From NCBI GenBank assembly GCA_019313825.1, contig JAFDAM010000018.1:1-40117 (forward strand): a stretch of DNA of 40,117 nt. The letters run 5' to 3'. The stretch's first letter is position 1. Every line of letters begins with the position of its first letter. Below are positions 19,019 through 28,509 of this stretch, in pieces. A program made the translations under genes and the position numbers. The stretch comes from Deltaproteobacteria bacterium (GTDB taxonomy: Bacteria; Desulfobacterota; DSM-4660; Desulfatiglandales; HGW-15). The notes below the pieces were generated by a model. The model was not told the origin of the DNA. It worked only from the letters and a program-made list of their open reading frames with translations, and did no database searches.

Positions 19019-19672
19019 CTATCCCATCCTGCTCGGAAGCCACAGGGCCAGGGCCGGCAATGCCATGATGCTCGCCATTACAAAGGCATCACATATCAGA
19101 AACGGGAAACCTGCTGTATAGATATCCCTCATTTTTGTATCAGGTGATGTTACTCCTTTCATTACAAATAGGCACATCCCAAAAGGTGGAGTCGTAGCTG
19201 CCATCTCAAGATTTAGAAGAAAGAGTACCGCAAACCACACCGGATCATAGCCAAGGGCTTTTACAATTGGTAAAAAGAGAGGTAGGGCAACCATTATTAT
19301 GGCCGCCGCCTCCATAAAGGTCCCAAGTATAAGTATGACGATCATTATAGCTATCATGATACTTATGGGTGTCACTTGAAGGCTAGTTGTGAATTCGGCA
19401 AGACCTACGGTTGCCCCCGAAATAGCCAAGAGCTGGCTAAATGCCATTGCCCCGGTCAGTATCATATAGATCATGACGGCAATCCGTGCAGTACCGTAAA
19501 GTGCATTCTTTAATGTCTTCCAATTCAGTCGTCCATAGGCTGCAGATAAGATAAAGGAGCCAAGGGCTCCGGTGGCCGCTGCCTCGGTCGGGGTGGCAAT
19601 CCCCAAAAATATTACTCCCACAACGAGGAATACAATCAATCCCAGAGGCATCACATACTTCAGGGTAGCCAT
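19019..19672 (-). pseudogene. dctM: TRAP transporter large permease, C-terminal half (frame-disrupted dctM)
   Basis: YVMPLGLIVFLVVGVIFLGIATPTEAAATGALGSFIL..; continues the 20331 ORF in the -1 frame. Confidence 0.9.
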
Positions 19673-19683
19673 GAGTTTTTCAG

Positions 19684-20331
19684 TCAGAGGGATAATGGCA
19701 CATTATATGCCGGGGCAAGGTGGGGTTGAATTGAGCATCTCAGAATTATATAGCCTCCATAGAGTAAGGTCATTATAATACCAGGGATTATAATTCCAAT
19801 TAAAATTCCCCCAATTGAGATCTCGCCCACAGCGCCTAAAAGGACAGCAAGACTACTTGGAGGAATCATAATTGCCAGACCGCCACTTCCCAGAATAGGA
19901 CCGAGACTCATTGGCTTTTTATAGCCGTGTTTCTCCATCTCCGGTACTAATGTAGATCCAAGCATTGCAACGCTGGCCATGCTGGCTCCCGTTAATGTGG
20001 AAAAAAGGGCCCCTGCTCCAAGCGCCATCAGCCCCAACCTTCCCGGTAAACGGGGCAGCCACTTCCCTATGGAATCTATTAGATTAAAGGAGATTCCTGA
20101 ATGAAACATGGTCTCTCCCATGAGTATGAACAGAGAAAGGGGTAAAAGGGTAAAGGTGGTCACAGATCCATAAATACTTACTACAAGTTGCCCTAAACCG
20201 ACTTCTCCACCCCACAATAGATATGCCCCTACTACATTCACCAGCATAAAGCAGAAGGCCACAGGCATGCCTGAAGCCATTAGCAGCAGCAGGACCACTA
20301 AAACACCAATAAGCGTATAATACCATTCCAC
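19684..20331 (-). pseudogene. dctM: TRAP transporter large permease, N-terminal half (frame-disrupted dctM)
   Basis: MLGSTLVPEMEKHGYKKPMSLGPILGSGGLAIMIPPS..; ORF ends at APAYNVPLSL*. Confidence 0.9.
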
Positions 20332-20398
20332 GTTAAGCCAACTCTCAATATAAAAGTTTATCCTTTTGAAATTGACAAAATGGTGCTTGCTGATAGTG

Positions 20399-20911
20399 TC
20401 ATACGTTCTTCTCCTTTTCCCTAAATTCTCCCAGGTACCTATATGCCCTTCTTAAAAACTGAATGAATAGCATAAAACAGCCTATGGGTATTATGCACAC
20501 AATGAGGTATGATGGGGGTCTAAGAATTGTTGGAAGAAGGTAATTAGTCTGAAAATGGTTCCATGTTACTTTCACTCCAAACCAAACAACTATCAGGCAG
20601 ACGACCGCGCATGCAACAGAAGTAATAGTGTTTAAAATGGCCTGGGTCCTTGGTCTCAAACTAGATATAACAAGGTCCATTTTCACATGTCCCTCTCCCT
20701 TCAGCAGCCAGGCTGCTCCGAGAAAGGTTATATAGAGAAGACTGTACTCTGTAAACTCTATCACCCATGTCGGCGCTCTTTTCAGGATATACCTCATGAC
20801 TACCAATGCAGATACTATCAGCATGTCAAAAGTGATCAAAATCACTGCCAACGTACCAAAAAGGCTAAGCACACCATCGAAAATATCAGATATTTTATGT
20901 ATTAACTTCAT
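20399..20911 (-). CDS. dctQ: TRAP transporter small permease
   Basis: 170 aa, 4 TM; WVIEFTEYSLLYITFLGAAWLLKGEGHVKMDLV. Confidence 0.88.
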   Translation of the reverse strand: MKLIHKISDIFDGVLSLFGTLAVILITFDMLIVSALVVMRYILKRAPTWVIEFTEYSLLYITFLGAAWLLKGEGHVKMDLVISSLRPRTQAILNTITSVACAVVCLIVVWFGVKVTWNHFQTNYLLPTILRPPSYLIVCIIPIGCFMLFIQFLRRAYRYLGEFREKEKNV

Positions 20912-21079
20912 ACTTTAACTCTACCTGATTACACGGTCTTAGAGTAAGGTCTATCTGAGTTTTGTGAGGGAAAAAGCAGGGTAAGGTACGAGCGTGGCAT
21001 TCACGCCCTATACCCTACCTCTGACCCGTAAAGAATGTCAATTATCATCAGGGAATGATACAGCCCTATGATTAATCTT

Positions 21080-22069
21080 TTACTTCTTCACCGCTTTCAA
21101 AAGCCTGGGACCATATTCGGGGGCCATTTTCAGTTGTCTCTCAGTCTCTATCCTATAGATGGTTTTGACATACCTTTCCGCATCAGACGGTGAGAACTCG
21201 AGTAACTCAACACCAGCCTTCTTAAGTATCTTTAATGGCCTGTCCCAGTATATCTTCGCACGTTCATCTTTTGCTCGTAATGATTCTGTCGCGGCCTGGG
21301 CTTCAAGTATTATTGTCTGGAGTTGTTTAGGAAGGCTGTTCCATTTGTCCAGATTAATAATAGTCAAAGTATCAGCATAAAAGAAAGGATGGTGGATGAC
21401 ATACTTTGCCACTTCATGCACGCCAAAACCAGTGAAGGTATTAAAAGGCATAACATACCCGTCAACAACACCGCGTTGAATGGCAGTAAAGGAATCCGGC
21501 AAAGGTATTAGGGTAAATCCCATGTCAAACCCTTTTGCAACACCACTAAATAACATACCGCTTGCACCAAGGATTTTTCCGTCAAGGTCTTTCAGGGTAT
21601 TAACTCTCTTCTTAAGCACAATATGAAATTGACGTCGATTCTGGCAGACCCCTCTTCCTATTGGAAAAAGACCGGCTTTCCTGTGCATCTCTCTCAATAT
21701 TCCAATCGCGCCACTCTCCCGCTCCTCCTGAGGCGTAAGTTCAGAAAGCTCGATTATACCGGCCCCCGGCACCAATCCTTCATAATAGGTTGCGGGAAGA
21801 TGGCCTATGTCAACAACACCGTTCTTCACTGACATGGCCAGATCCATGGATTTGATCACCTCAGGACCACCCGCAAATTTCATAACCAGCTCGCCCTTGG
21901 CCAGTTCATCCACCCTTTCGGTAAAGATTTTATAAATAGTTGTGGAAGGATGCGGTCCGGGTAAAAAATTCACCCATCTAAGCGTTATAGTTTTGGAATT
22001 GGCATCGCAAATGGGCGCTAAGGCCAGTACTATTGCCAGAAAAATGAGTAATAATCTGATTCTCTTCAT
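21080..22069 (-). CDS. dctP: TRAP transporter substrate-binding protein
   Basis: Signal peptide; LRWVNFLPGPHPSTTIYKIFTERVDELAKGELVMKFAGG; LKDLDGKILGASGMLFSG. Confidence 0.9.
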   Translation of the reverse strand: MKRIRLLLIFLAIVLALAPICDANSKTITLRWVNFLPGPHPSTTIYKIFTERVDELAKGELVMKFAGGPEVIKSMDLAMSVKNGVVDIGHLPATYYEGLVPGAGIIELSELTPQEERESGAIGILREMHRKAGLFPIGRGVCQNRRQFHIVLKKRVNTLKDLDGKILGASGMLFSGVAKGFDMGFTLIPLPDSFTAIQRGVVDGYVMPFNTFTGFGVHEVAKYVIHHPFFYADTLTIINLDKWNSLPKQLQTIILEAQAATESLRAKDERAKIYWDRPLKILKKAGVELLEFSPSDAERYVKTIYRIETERQLKMAPEYGPRLLKAVKK

Positions 22070-22175
22070 TGTTCATCTTCCTTATATTAAGATTAAAGGT
22101 TATCATTTACTCCAAGCCTGATAAAAACACAGGAGCCAAAGCTTAACGTAAGGTTGAAAGTTGGATGCCTACATG

Positions 22176-23132
22176 TCAATCTATCTTGAGAAGCCTTTTT
22201 GCGTTTTCTCCAAGGATTTTATTCATATCCTCATCCGGTATATCCATTGCCTTTACTCCCTCAAGATTGTCCCTGATGAAACCGTGTCCGTCTCCAAGCC
22301 CGAAAGGATAATCCGTAGCGAACACCATTCTGTCGGGACCGAAAAAGGCGTACCCGCATGGATATGCCGCGACTGTGCCGTCTACGGCCGTATCGCCGTA
22401 AAGATGAGGCCAGTACTCAGATATATGCTTCGGCAGCTTATCACTTAAAAATTTCTCGAAATTGACCTCGACCCTTCGAGCGTAAAAAGGGAGCATACCC
22501 CCGAGATGGTGCATGACTATCTTCATGGTAGGGAATCGGTCAAAGACCCCCCCGAATATCAGCCTCCACACTGCCTGGGTGGAATCGAAAGGCCAGCCGA
22601 AGATGTGCATCATCCGCCAACCTTCAAACATGTCGACCAATGGGTAAGATTCCCAGTTGACTGGGTGAATCAAGATGGGCAGGTCGTTTTCGACCACCTT
22701 TTCATAGAACGGAAAAAATTCGGGCGAGTCGAGACCTTTTCCGTTCTGGTTTGATGAAAGGGTCACACCTCGACAGTCCAGCTCATTAATGGACCTATCC
22801 AGCTCTTTCATGGCGCCGTCCATATCAAAAAGCGAGATCATGCAGACGTTCACGAATCTGTCGGGATAGGTCTTGCAGAGTTTATAGTTGTCATCATTGG
22901 AGATCCTGCAAAGTTCAGCCGCATCCTCGGCATTAAGACCCATGAGAAAGGGGGTTGACTGGTTCAATGCCTGCATGTCCACGCCATAATCATCCATATG
23001 TCTTAATCGAATCTCCGGGTCGGCATTATTCCTCGGCCAATAAGACTGCTTATCCCCATAATATCCAACCCTCTGCCCCATGAAGTCGGCCGCACGCTCT
23101 GAAATCAGATGTGGAAAAATATCAATAATCAT
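22176..23132 (-). CDS. Amidohydrolase family protein (ACMSD-like), paralog of 17526-18512
   Basis: MIIDIFPHLISERAADFMG..GVTLSSNQNGKGLDSPEFFPFYEKVVENDLPILIHP..MKIVMHHLGGMLPFYARRV..VFATDYPFG. Confidence 0.9.
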   Translation of the reverse strand: MIIDIFPHLISERAADFMGQRVGYYGDKQSYWPRNNADPEIRLRHMDDYGVDMQALNQSTPFLMGLNAEDAAELCRISNDDNYKLCKTYPDRFVNVCMISLFDMDGAMKELDRSINELDCRGVTLSSNQNGKGLDSPEFFPFYEKVVENDLPILIHPVNWESYPLVDMFEGWRMMHIFGWPFDSTQAVWRLIFGGVFDRFPTMKIVMHHLGGMLPFYARRVEVNFEKFLSDKLPKHISEYWPHLYGDTAVDGTVAAYPCGYAFFGPDRMVFATDYPFGLGDGHGFIRDNLEGVKAMDIPDEDMNKILGENAKRLLKID

Positions 23133-23288
23133 ATAAACTACCTCCTTCCATGTTCCTGGTTCGAAAATACCGATTTATCGTGATATATAGGCCCTTACGC
23201 CTCGGCCCTTTAGCCCTATGCCATGTGGCCGTATACCCTGATATGATTTAATGAAATGATTTAATCCACATCTCTAAGATGTGGATTG

Positions 23289-25502
23289 TTATTCCTTATA
23301 AATCTTGCAGAGCAATCCCCTGTTACACCAGCTGCCCACCAAAGGATCGCAGAGATCCGGGTCATCTATAGTCAGGATATTCGAATTGGACTCAAGGGCG
23401 CCGAACAGCGAAGGCGCTTCCGCCTGTTTTTCGGGGAACCACCAGCTCGCCTCTGAAGCGACCACGTCAGGGCGTATGTCTTCGGTTAAATTGGCCTTCT
23501 GTTTTATCCTGCCCCTGGCGGTCTCTATATAGACCCAGTCCCCATCCTTGATTCCATGATTCCGGGCAGTTTCAGGGTGGATATGCACCAGAGGATCGGG
23601 GTGCTTCTCTCTATGTCCTATCCCGAGCTGCCTGTGCTCGGAATGAAACATGGGCATGAATTTAATACCCGTCGTCAGTACGAGGGGATATTGTTCAAGA
23701 AGCTCCGGTGTTCTAACGGGGCTCTCCGGAGGTTCCTCATAATATGGAAGGGGGTCGTAACCCAACCTTTCAAATATAGTGGAATAGAGCTCCACCTTGC
23801 CCGTGGGCGTGGAAAAGCCTGTCTTTTCATACTTGCGAAATTCAGGTTCCGGCAGCAAACCGCCCCTGTCGATAAACTCCTCATAACTGATTCCCAAACG
23901 GCTTATGCGATATTCTGCGACCTCTTCAAGAGTCTCCCAAGGCCAGTATCCTTTCTGCCCCAGTCTCAAGCCCAGCTCCTTCCAGAAAAGATAGTCATCC
24001 CTTCGCTCCCCCAGAGGTTCAACAGATCTCTCCCCTGCCCAGGCCAGATCGGACCAGTCCTCGAAGGTGGTGCAAAGCGGCCTTTCAAGCCAGCTTGCAG
24101 AAGGCAGTACATAATCAGCCAGTTGGGCCGTAGGGGTCATCCAATATTCCAAAACCACATGCAGTTCCAGATTGGGATGGGTCAAAGCCTCATGAACCAG
24201 TTTGGTATTAGCCGCCCACATCATGGGGTTGCTGGCCCACGATATCATGGCCTTTATGGGATAAGGTTTCTCATCAATAATCGCGCGAATGGCCAGGGGC
24301 ATGGATACCAGAAGAGGGTGGTGCTGAGGATGAGATACCCCATAATGCTTTTTAAAATACTTGTCCAGAATCTCCCAACCGGGAAATGTCATCAATTTAT
24401 ATCGGTCTGCACCGATCTGCTTTTGTCTCTGCTCTGGCGGACATTTTTCAGCGAGTTCCAATTCCGAATCACAAACAAAACTCCCGCCGTTCATCTTAAA
24501 GGCCGGCCCTGTGACAGGATTGCCGCCCGGCACATCCATGTTCCCTGTTATGGCCTTCAAAATAACTCTTGCCTGTTCCACCCTTGTTGCGTTAAGTCCG
24601 ATCTGGTCCGTGGCCACGCCGCGATCGATACAGGCAGGTTTTGTTGTTGCATAAAGTCTTGCGGATTCGACGATCTCCTCTTTGGTCAACCCGGTAATCT
24701 CCGCAACCTTCCGGGGTGTATACGCCTTAACCCTTTCTCTAAGCTCATTAAATCCGTGGGTCCATTTATCAACAAAATCCTTATCATATAGATTCTCTTC
24801 AATGATGACGTTAATCCACCCCAATGCCAGTGCCGCATCCGTCCCGGGCCTCAACTGAAGACACATGTCGGCATGCTTGGCTGTCTTGGTTTTTATGGGA
24901 TCAATGACTATGGTCTTGACATCCTTATTACGGATTCTTCCCCTGAGTATCCTCCACCGGGTAAGGAACGTCTCAACATGGTTTCCTCCCCACAGTACGG
25001 CACACTTTGTATTAAAAAGGTCTGAGATAATATTCACAGAACCTATAAGGGCCAGATTGATCGTGTAGCAGTTCATGCTGCAGATAATCCCGGGGCACGT
25101 TATGTTCTGCGGATTGCCAAAGAGATTCAGAAAACGTGTCCTGGCCCAAAAATGATCGCTTCTATAAGTGCCTTCTGTTACCATCAGGGTTTCTGCACCA
25201 TAATCCTCCTTTAGTTGCGCCAGCTTTGAAGCGATCTCATCAAGGGCCTGGTCCCATGATATTCGCTCCCATTTTCCCTCGCCCCGTTTTCCTGCGCGCT
25301 TAAGGGGGTATTTCAGCTGTTCAGGATGATATAGCCATTTGGGCGCCTTTGTCCCTCGCGCGCAAATGTAACCACTGCTGATCGGATGATCCCTGTTCCC
25401 TTCCACTTTAACAACCTTGCCATCCTGGACATGGACGAGAAGTCCACAATTATTATGACAAAAGTGACAACCTGCTTTTTTTACCTCTGTTCTAGAAGCC
25501 AT
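23289..25502 (-). CDS. Molybdopterin (Mo/W-bisMGD) oxidoreductase, DMSO reductase family (MopB1)
   Basis: CHFCHNNCGLLVHVQDGKVVKVEGNRDHPISSGYICARG; WERISWDQALDEIA; C-terminal MopB domain. Confidence 0.92.
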   Translation of the reverse strand: MASRTEVKKAGCHFCHNNCGLLVHVQDGKVVKVEGNRDHPISSGYICARGTKAPKWLYHPEQLKYPLKRAGKRGEGKWERISWDQALDEIASKLAQLKEDYGAETLMVTEGTYRSDHFWARTRFLNLFGNPQNITCPGIICSMNCYTINLALIGSVNIISDLFNTKCAVLWGGNHVETFLTRWRILRGRIRNKDVKTIVIDPIKTKTAKHADMCLQLRPGTDAALALGWINVIIEENLYDKDFVDKWTHGFNELRERVKAYTPRKVAEITGLTKEEIVESARLYATTKPACIDRGVATDQIGLNATRVEQARVILKAITGNMDVPGGNPVTGPAFKMNGGSFVCDSELELAEKCPPEQRQKQIGADRYKLMTFPGWEILDKYFKKHYGVSHPQHHPLLVSMPLAIRAIIDEKPYPIKAMISWASNPMMWAANTKLVHEALTHPNLELHVVLEYWMTPTAQLADYVLPSASWLERPLCTTFEDWSDLAWAGERSVEPLGERRDDYLFWKELGLRLGQKGYWPWETLEEVAEYRISRLGISYEEFIDRGGLLPEPEFRKYEKTGFSTPTGKVELYSTIFERLGYDPLPYYEEPPESPVRTPELLEQYPLVLTTGIKFMPMFHSEHRQLGIGHREKHPDPLVHIHPETARNHGIKDGDWVYIETARGRIKQKANLTEDIRPDVVASEASWWFPEKQAEAPSLFGALESNSNILTIDDPDLCDPLVGSWCNRGLLCKIYKE

Positions 25503-25634
25503 ATGGCAACCTCATCTAACTATAGTTTCATGTATAGTTGGTGGCACATTAACGAGCAGCAGCTTTCACTCTCTCCCCGTACTTGGTCCTCCTGCAACTG
25601 GGGCAGAATTGAATATAATCGACTCACCCATTAT

Positions 25635-26330
25635 CTATCTTCCTGTGACGCCGAGATACTTGCCCTTTGCCTCTACATCATCTTTTAACTCATCAGGCGT
25701 GGATTCATATACTATTAATCCCTTGCTTGTTATGTAGACGTAATCAGCCGCTTTCAAGGCGAAGGGCGGATTTTGCTCTACAAGCAGGATGGGGATTCTT
25801 CTCTTCTTAAGCCTGTTAATGACCTTTCCCACCTCCTTTACTATTATGGGTGCCAATCCCTCTGACGGTTCATCCAGCAACATAAGTTTCGGCTCCGAGG
25901 CAAGGCTGAAGGCGATCTCCAGCTTCCTTTGCTCTCCGTAGGATATATCTTGCGCCAAGTCTTCTCTCTTCTCCCATAAGGCCATTGTTTCCAACAATTT
26001 TTGGGCCTTAGTAATATGGTCATCATAGGAGGTTATTGATCGGAACATATGAAAGCGAGAAGGCTTAAGAACATGAACGGCCGGCTGCATATTATCAAGA
26101 ACGGTCAGGGTAGGGAAAAGCGTGTTCATCTGGAAGGACCGGGCCTGGCCAAGGTGTGCCCGGCGCTGTGTGCTTATATTAGTAATATCCTGATTGAAAA
26201 GATATATCCTTCCATCCGAAGCTTTAAATTGCCCGTTCAGCAAATTAAATAGAGTGGTTTTTCCAGCCCCGTTGGGACCGATGATCGCCAACTTCTCTCC
26301 GATCTCCACACTAAAGGAGACATCCTGCAC
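25635..26330 (-). CDS. livG: ABC transporter ATP-binding protein (LivG-like), N-terminus displaced by frameshift; full gene probably starts at 26392/26386
   Basis: LAIIGPNGAGKTTLFNLLNG Walker A, ISYGEQRKLEIAFSLASEPKLMLLDEPSEGL; upstream other frame reads MGMEALKVAYLSKNFGGG. Confidence 0.88.
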   Translation of the reverse strand: MQDVSFSVEIGEKLAIIGPNGAGKTTLFNLLNGQFKASDGRIYLFNQDITNISTQRRAHLGQARSFQMNTLFPTLTVLDNMQPAVHVLKPSRFHMFRSITSYDDHITKAQKLLETMALWEKREDLAQDISYGEQRKLEIAFSLASEPKLMLLDEPSEGLAPIIVKEVGKVINRLKKRRIPILLVEQNPPFALKAADYVYITSKGLIVYESTPDELKDDVEAKGKYLGVTGR

Positions 26331-26354
26331 CGCCTGACCCCGCCGCCGAAGTTT

Positions 26355-27374
26355 TTAGAGAGGTACGCAACCTTTAACGCTTCCATACCCATTAATCACC
26401 TTTTCCCAGAGTCTAACTAAGTGGATGCCGATACCTCCGCGAAGAAACATAACCGCTATTACAAAAACGGCCCCTAAGAGCATAGGCCATCGCGCCGGCA
26501 TATACAGACTGGCAAAGTATTCTAAAAGCACTATTACAATAGCGCCAATTATGGGGCCAAAGAACATTCTGGTGCCTCCGATTATTACCATAAGGAGCAC
26601 CACAGTCGACATGGCAACACCGGTATGATCCGGATGAAACACTCCCAGATATTGGCTGAATAACATGCCGGCAATACCTGCGAATATGCCTGCAATAATG
26701 AAGGCGATATATTTGTATAGCCAAGTATTGTAGCCCAGACAGCGCATTCTTGGCTCCTGATCCCGAACGCCCTGCAGGGCGTAACCAAAGGGAGATTTTA
26801 CTATTAGATATAAGAGGATATAGCAGATGATAAGCACAAACAGCACAAAGAAACAGAAATATGTGGCGTTCCATGTAAATCCAGGGAGACCAAGATTGGG
26901 GAGTGCTATACCTATTATTCCATCAGAACCCTGGGTCATTGACCGCCACTTTACTGCAACATAATAGACCAATCGCCCCAGGGCCAGTGTGACCAGCAAG
27001 AAGTATACACCTGTTACCCTGAGAGCTACGATGCCGAAAGCCGCAGCCACAAGCCCTGTGGCCAAGATACTGAGGGGCCCGCTCACCCAGAAGCTTTCAA
27101 TCCCATATCGCGTTACCAGAATTGCATAGACGTACCCCCCTATTCCGAAGTAAGCCGCATGGCCTAATGATGTAAGCCCCGTATATCCCCAGATAAGATT
27201 CAGACTCATGGCAAAGATAGCAAAAACAAAAACCTTGGTTATCATAGTCTGAAGATAGGTGGGTACCAGCAGAGGGAACATTGTAAACAGCAGCAGACCG
27301 AAAATATAAGGGAGAAGGCGAACAAGCTGTTCTTGTGATGACCGTTTTATTGGTTCCAGGGCTATTCCTCCCAT
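26355..27374 (-). CDS. livM: Branched-chain amino acid-type ABC transporter permease (LivM)
   Basis: FAIFAMSLNLIWGYTGLTSLGHAAYFGIGGYVYAIL.. Confidence 0.9.
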   Translation of the reverse strand: MGGIALEPIKRSSQEQLVRLLPYIFGLLLFTMFPLLVPTYLQTMITKVFVFAIFAMSLNLIWGYTGLTSLGHAAYFGIGGYVYAILVTRYGIESFWVSGPLSILATGLVAAAFGIVALRVTGVYFLLVTLALGRLVYYVAVKWRSMTQGSDGIIGIALPNLGLPGFTWNATYFCFFVLFVLIICYILLYLIVKSPFGYALQGVRDQEPRMRCLGYNTWLYKYIAFIIAGIFAGIAGMLFSQYLGVFHPDHTGVAMSTVVLLMVIIGGTRMFFGPIIGAIVIVLLEYFASLYMPARWPMLLGAVFVIAVMFLRGGIGIHLVRLWEKVINGYGSVKGCVPL

Positions 27375-27558
27375 ATTTCAATGGCTTTCACGGCTAAAGA
27401 TCCTGACAGTTTCGTCAATTTTTACTACACTTAGGTCCTGGAGGTAGTTAGACATAGATACTGGATGCTGGATAAAACAGATAAATATTCTTATATATCC
27501 AGGATCGGGCATCCATTTTCCGGCATCGTTTCGCCAAACTCAGTAAAATGTTATTACA

Positions 27559-28437
27559 TCAAGCCATAGTTCGCCCCATCAGTCCGGTGGGTCTGAACAA
27601 TAACATTATTATAAGCACAATATAGATAGTAAATGAGGCCAGGTCCGGAATAAATGCCTTGCCAAGTGCATCGATCATCCCTATCACTAAGGCGCCAATC
27701 AGGGTCCCAAGCACGGAACCGGGCCCCCCTACTACGACCACGATCAGTGCATAGAGTAAGACCTCCATGGGCATGGAGAAGATGAAACTCATCATGGGAG
27801 TGCCGATAGCACCGGAAAATCCTCCTGCGAAGGCACCCAAGGCAAAAACAGCACCATATATCAACTCGTGGTTAATACCCAGGCCCCTTGTCATCTCGTT
27901 ATCGTCCATTCCCGCCCGGACAATTGCCCCGATCCGCGTCCTGTCAATCAACCACCACAGTCCAATAAATGCGATTAAACCAACAGCTATGACCCCAAGG
28001 CGATACCCAGGAAAGCTCCGCCCTCCGATATCTACGGTAAAAGCCATGAAAGGCGGGGGGTTGGTCATCCTACCATGCCCCCCGTATATCCAGAGAATCA
28101 CGTTTTCAAAAATATAGACAAGGCCAAGGGTCAGCAATACCTGGTCATCAAGTCGATTGTAGATACGGCGCAGGAATAATCTCTCAATCACCAGGCCGAT
28201 CAAGCCCGCAGCGATACTTCCCGATAAGACAGCTACCAAGAAGTTACCGCCGGCACCAACAACAGTATACCCAATAAAGCCGCCGACCATGAACATTGCC
28301 CCATGGGTCAGATTAAGAATACCCATTAGCCCAAGGGTCAATGAAAAGCCCATGGATAAAAGAAAAAGTATCATCCCGAATGAGATCCCGTTTAATAAAT
28401 GTATCGCCATCAGGGACATCTTATTCTCCCACTCCAA
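27559..28437 (-). CDS. livH: Branched-chain amino acid-type ABC transporter permease (LivH)
   Basis: LLNGISFGMILFLLSMGFSLTLGLMGILNLTHGAMFMVGGFIGY. Confidence 0.92.
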   Translation of the reverse strand: MEWENKMSLMAIHLLNGISFGMILFLLSMGFSLTLGLMGILNLTHGAMFMVGGFIGYTVVGAGGNFLVAVLSGSIAAGLIGLVIERLFLRRIYNRLDDQVLLTLGLVYIFENVILWIYGGHGRMTNPPPFMAFTVDIGGRSFPGYRLGVIAVGLIAFIGLWWLIDRTRIGAIVRAGMDDNEMTRGLGINHELIYGAVFALGAFAGGFSGAIGTPMMSFIFSMPMEVLLYALIVVVVGGPGSVLGTLIGALVIGMIDALGKAFIPDLASFTIYIVLIIMLLFRPTGLMGRTMA

Positions 28438-28509
28438 AACTTTTCCACGCCTGAAAAACGCTATCTCTCAAGTTACTGCCCCCAATTACGTAAAAGCACA
28501 AAATGGGGA

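Noticed and set aside
19672-19690. Programmed +1 frameshift in dctM by analogy with the prfB CTT TGA C site (here CTC TGA C)
   Set aside because: A +1 shift here immediately meets TGA (GAC TGA); only the -1 frame is productive, so the prfB-like mechanism does not fit.
23556-24791. 411-aa plus-strand ORF antisense to MopB1
   Set aside because: Composition typical of an antisense shadow of a conserved gene; no domain signature.
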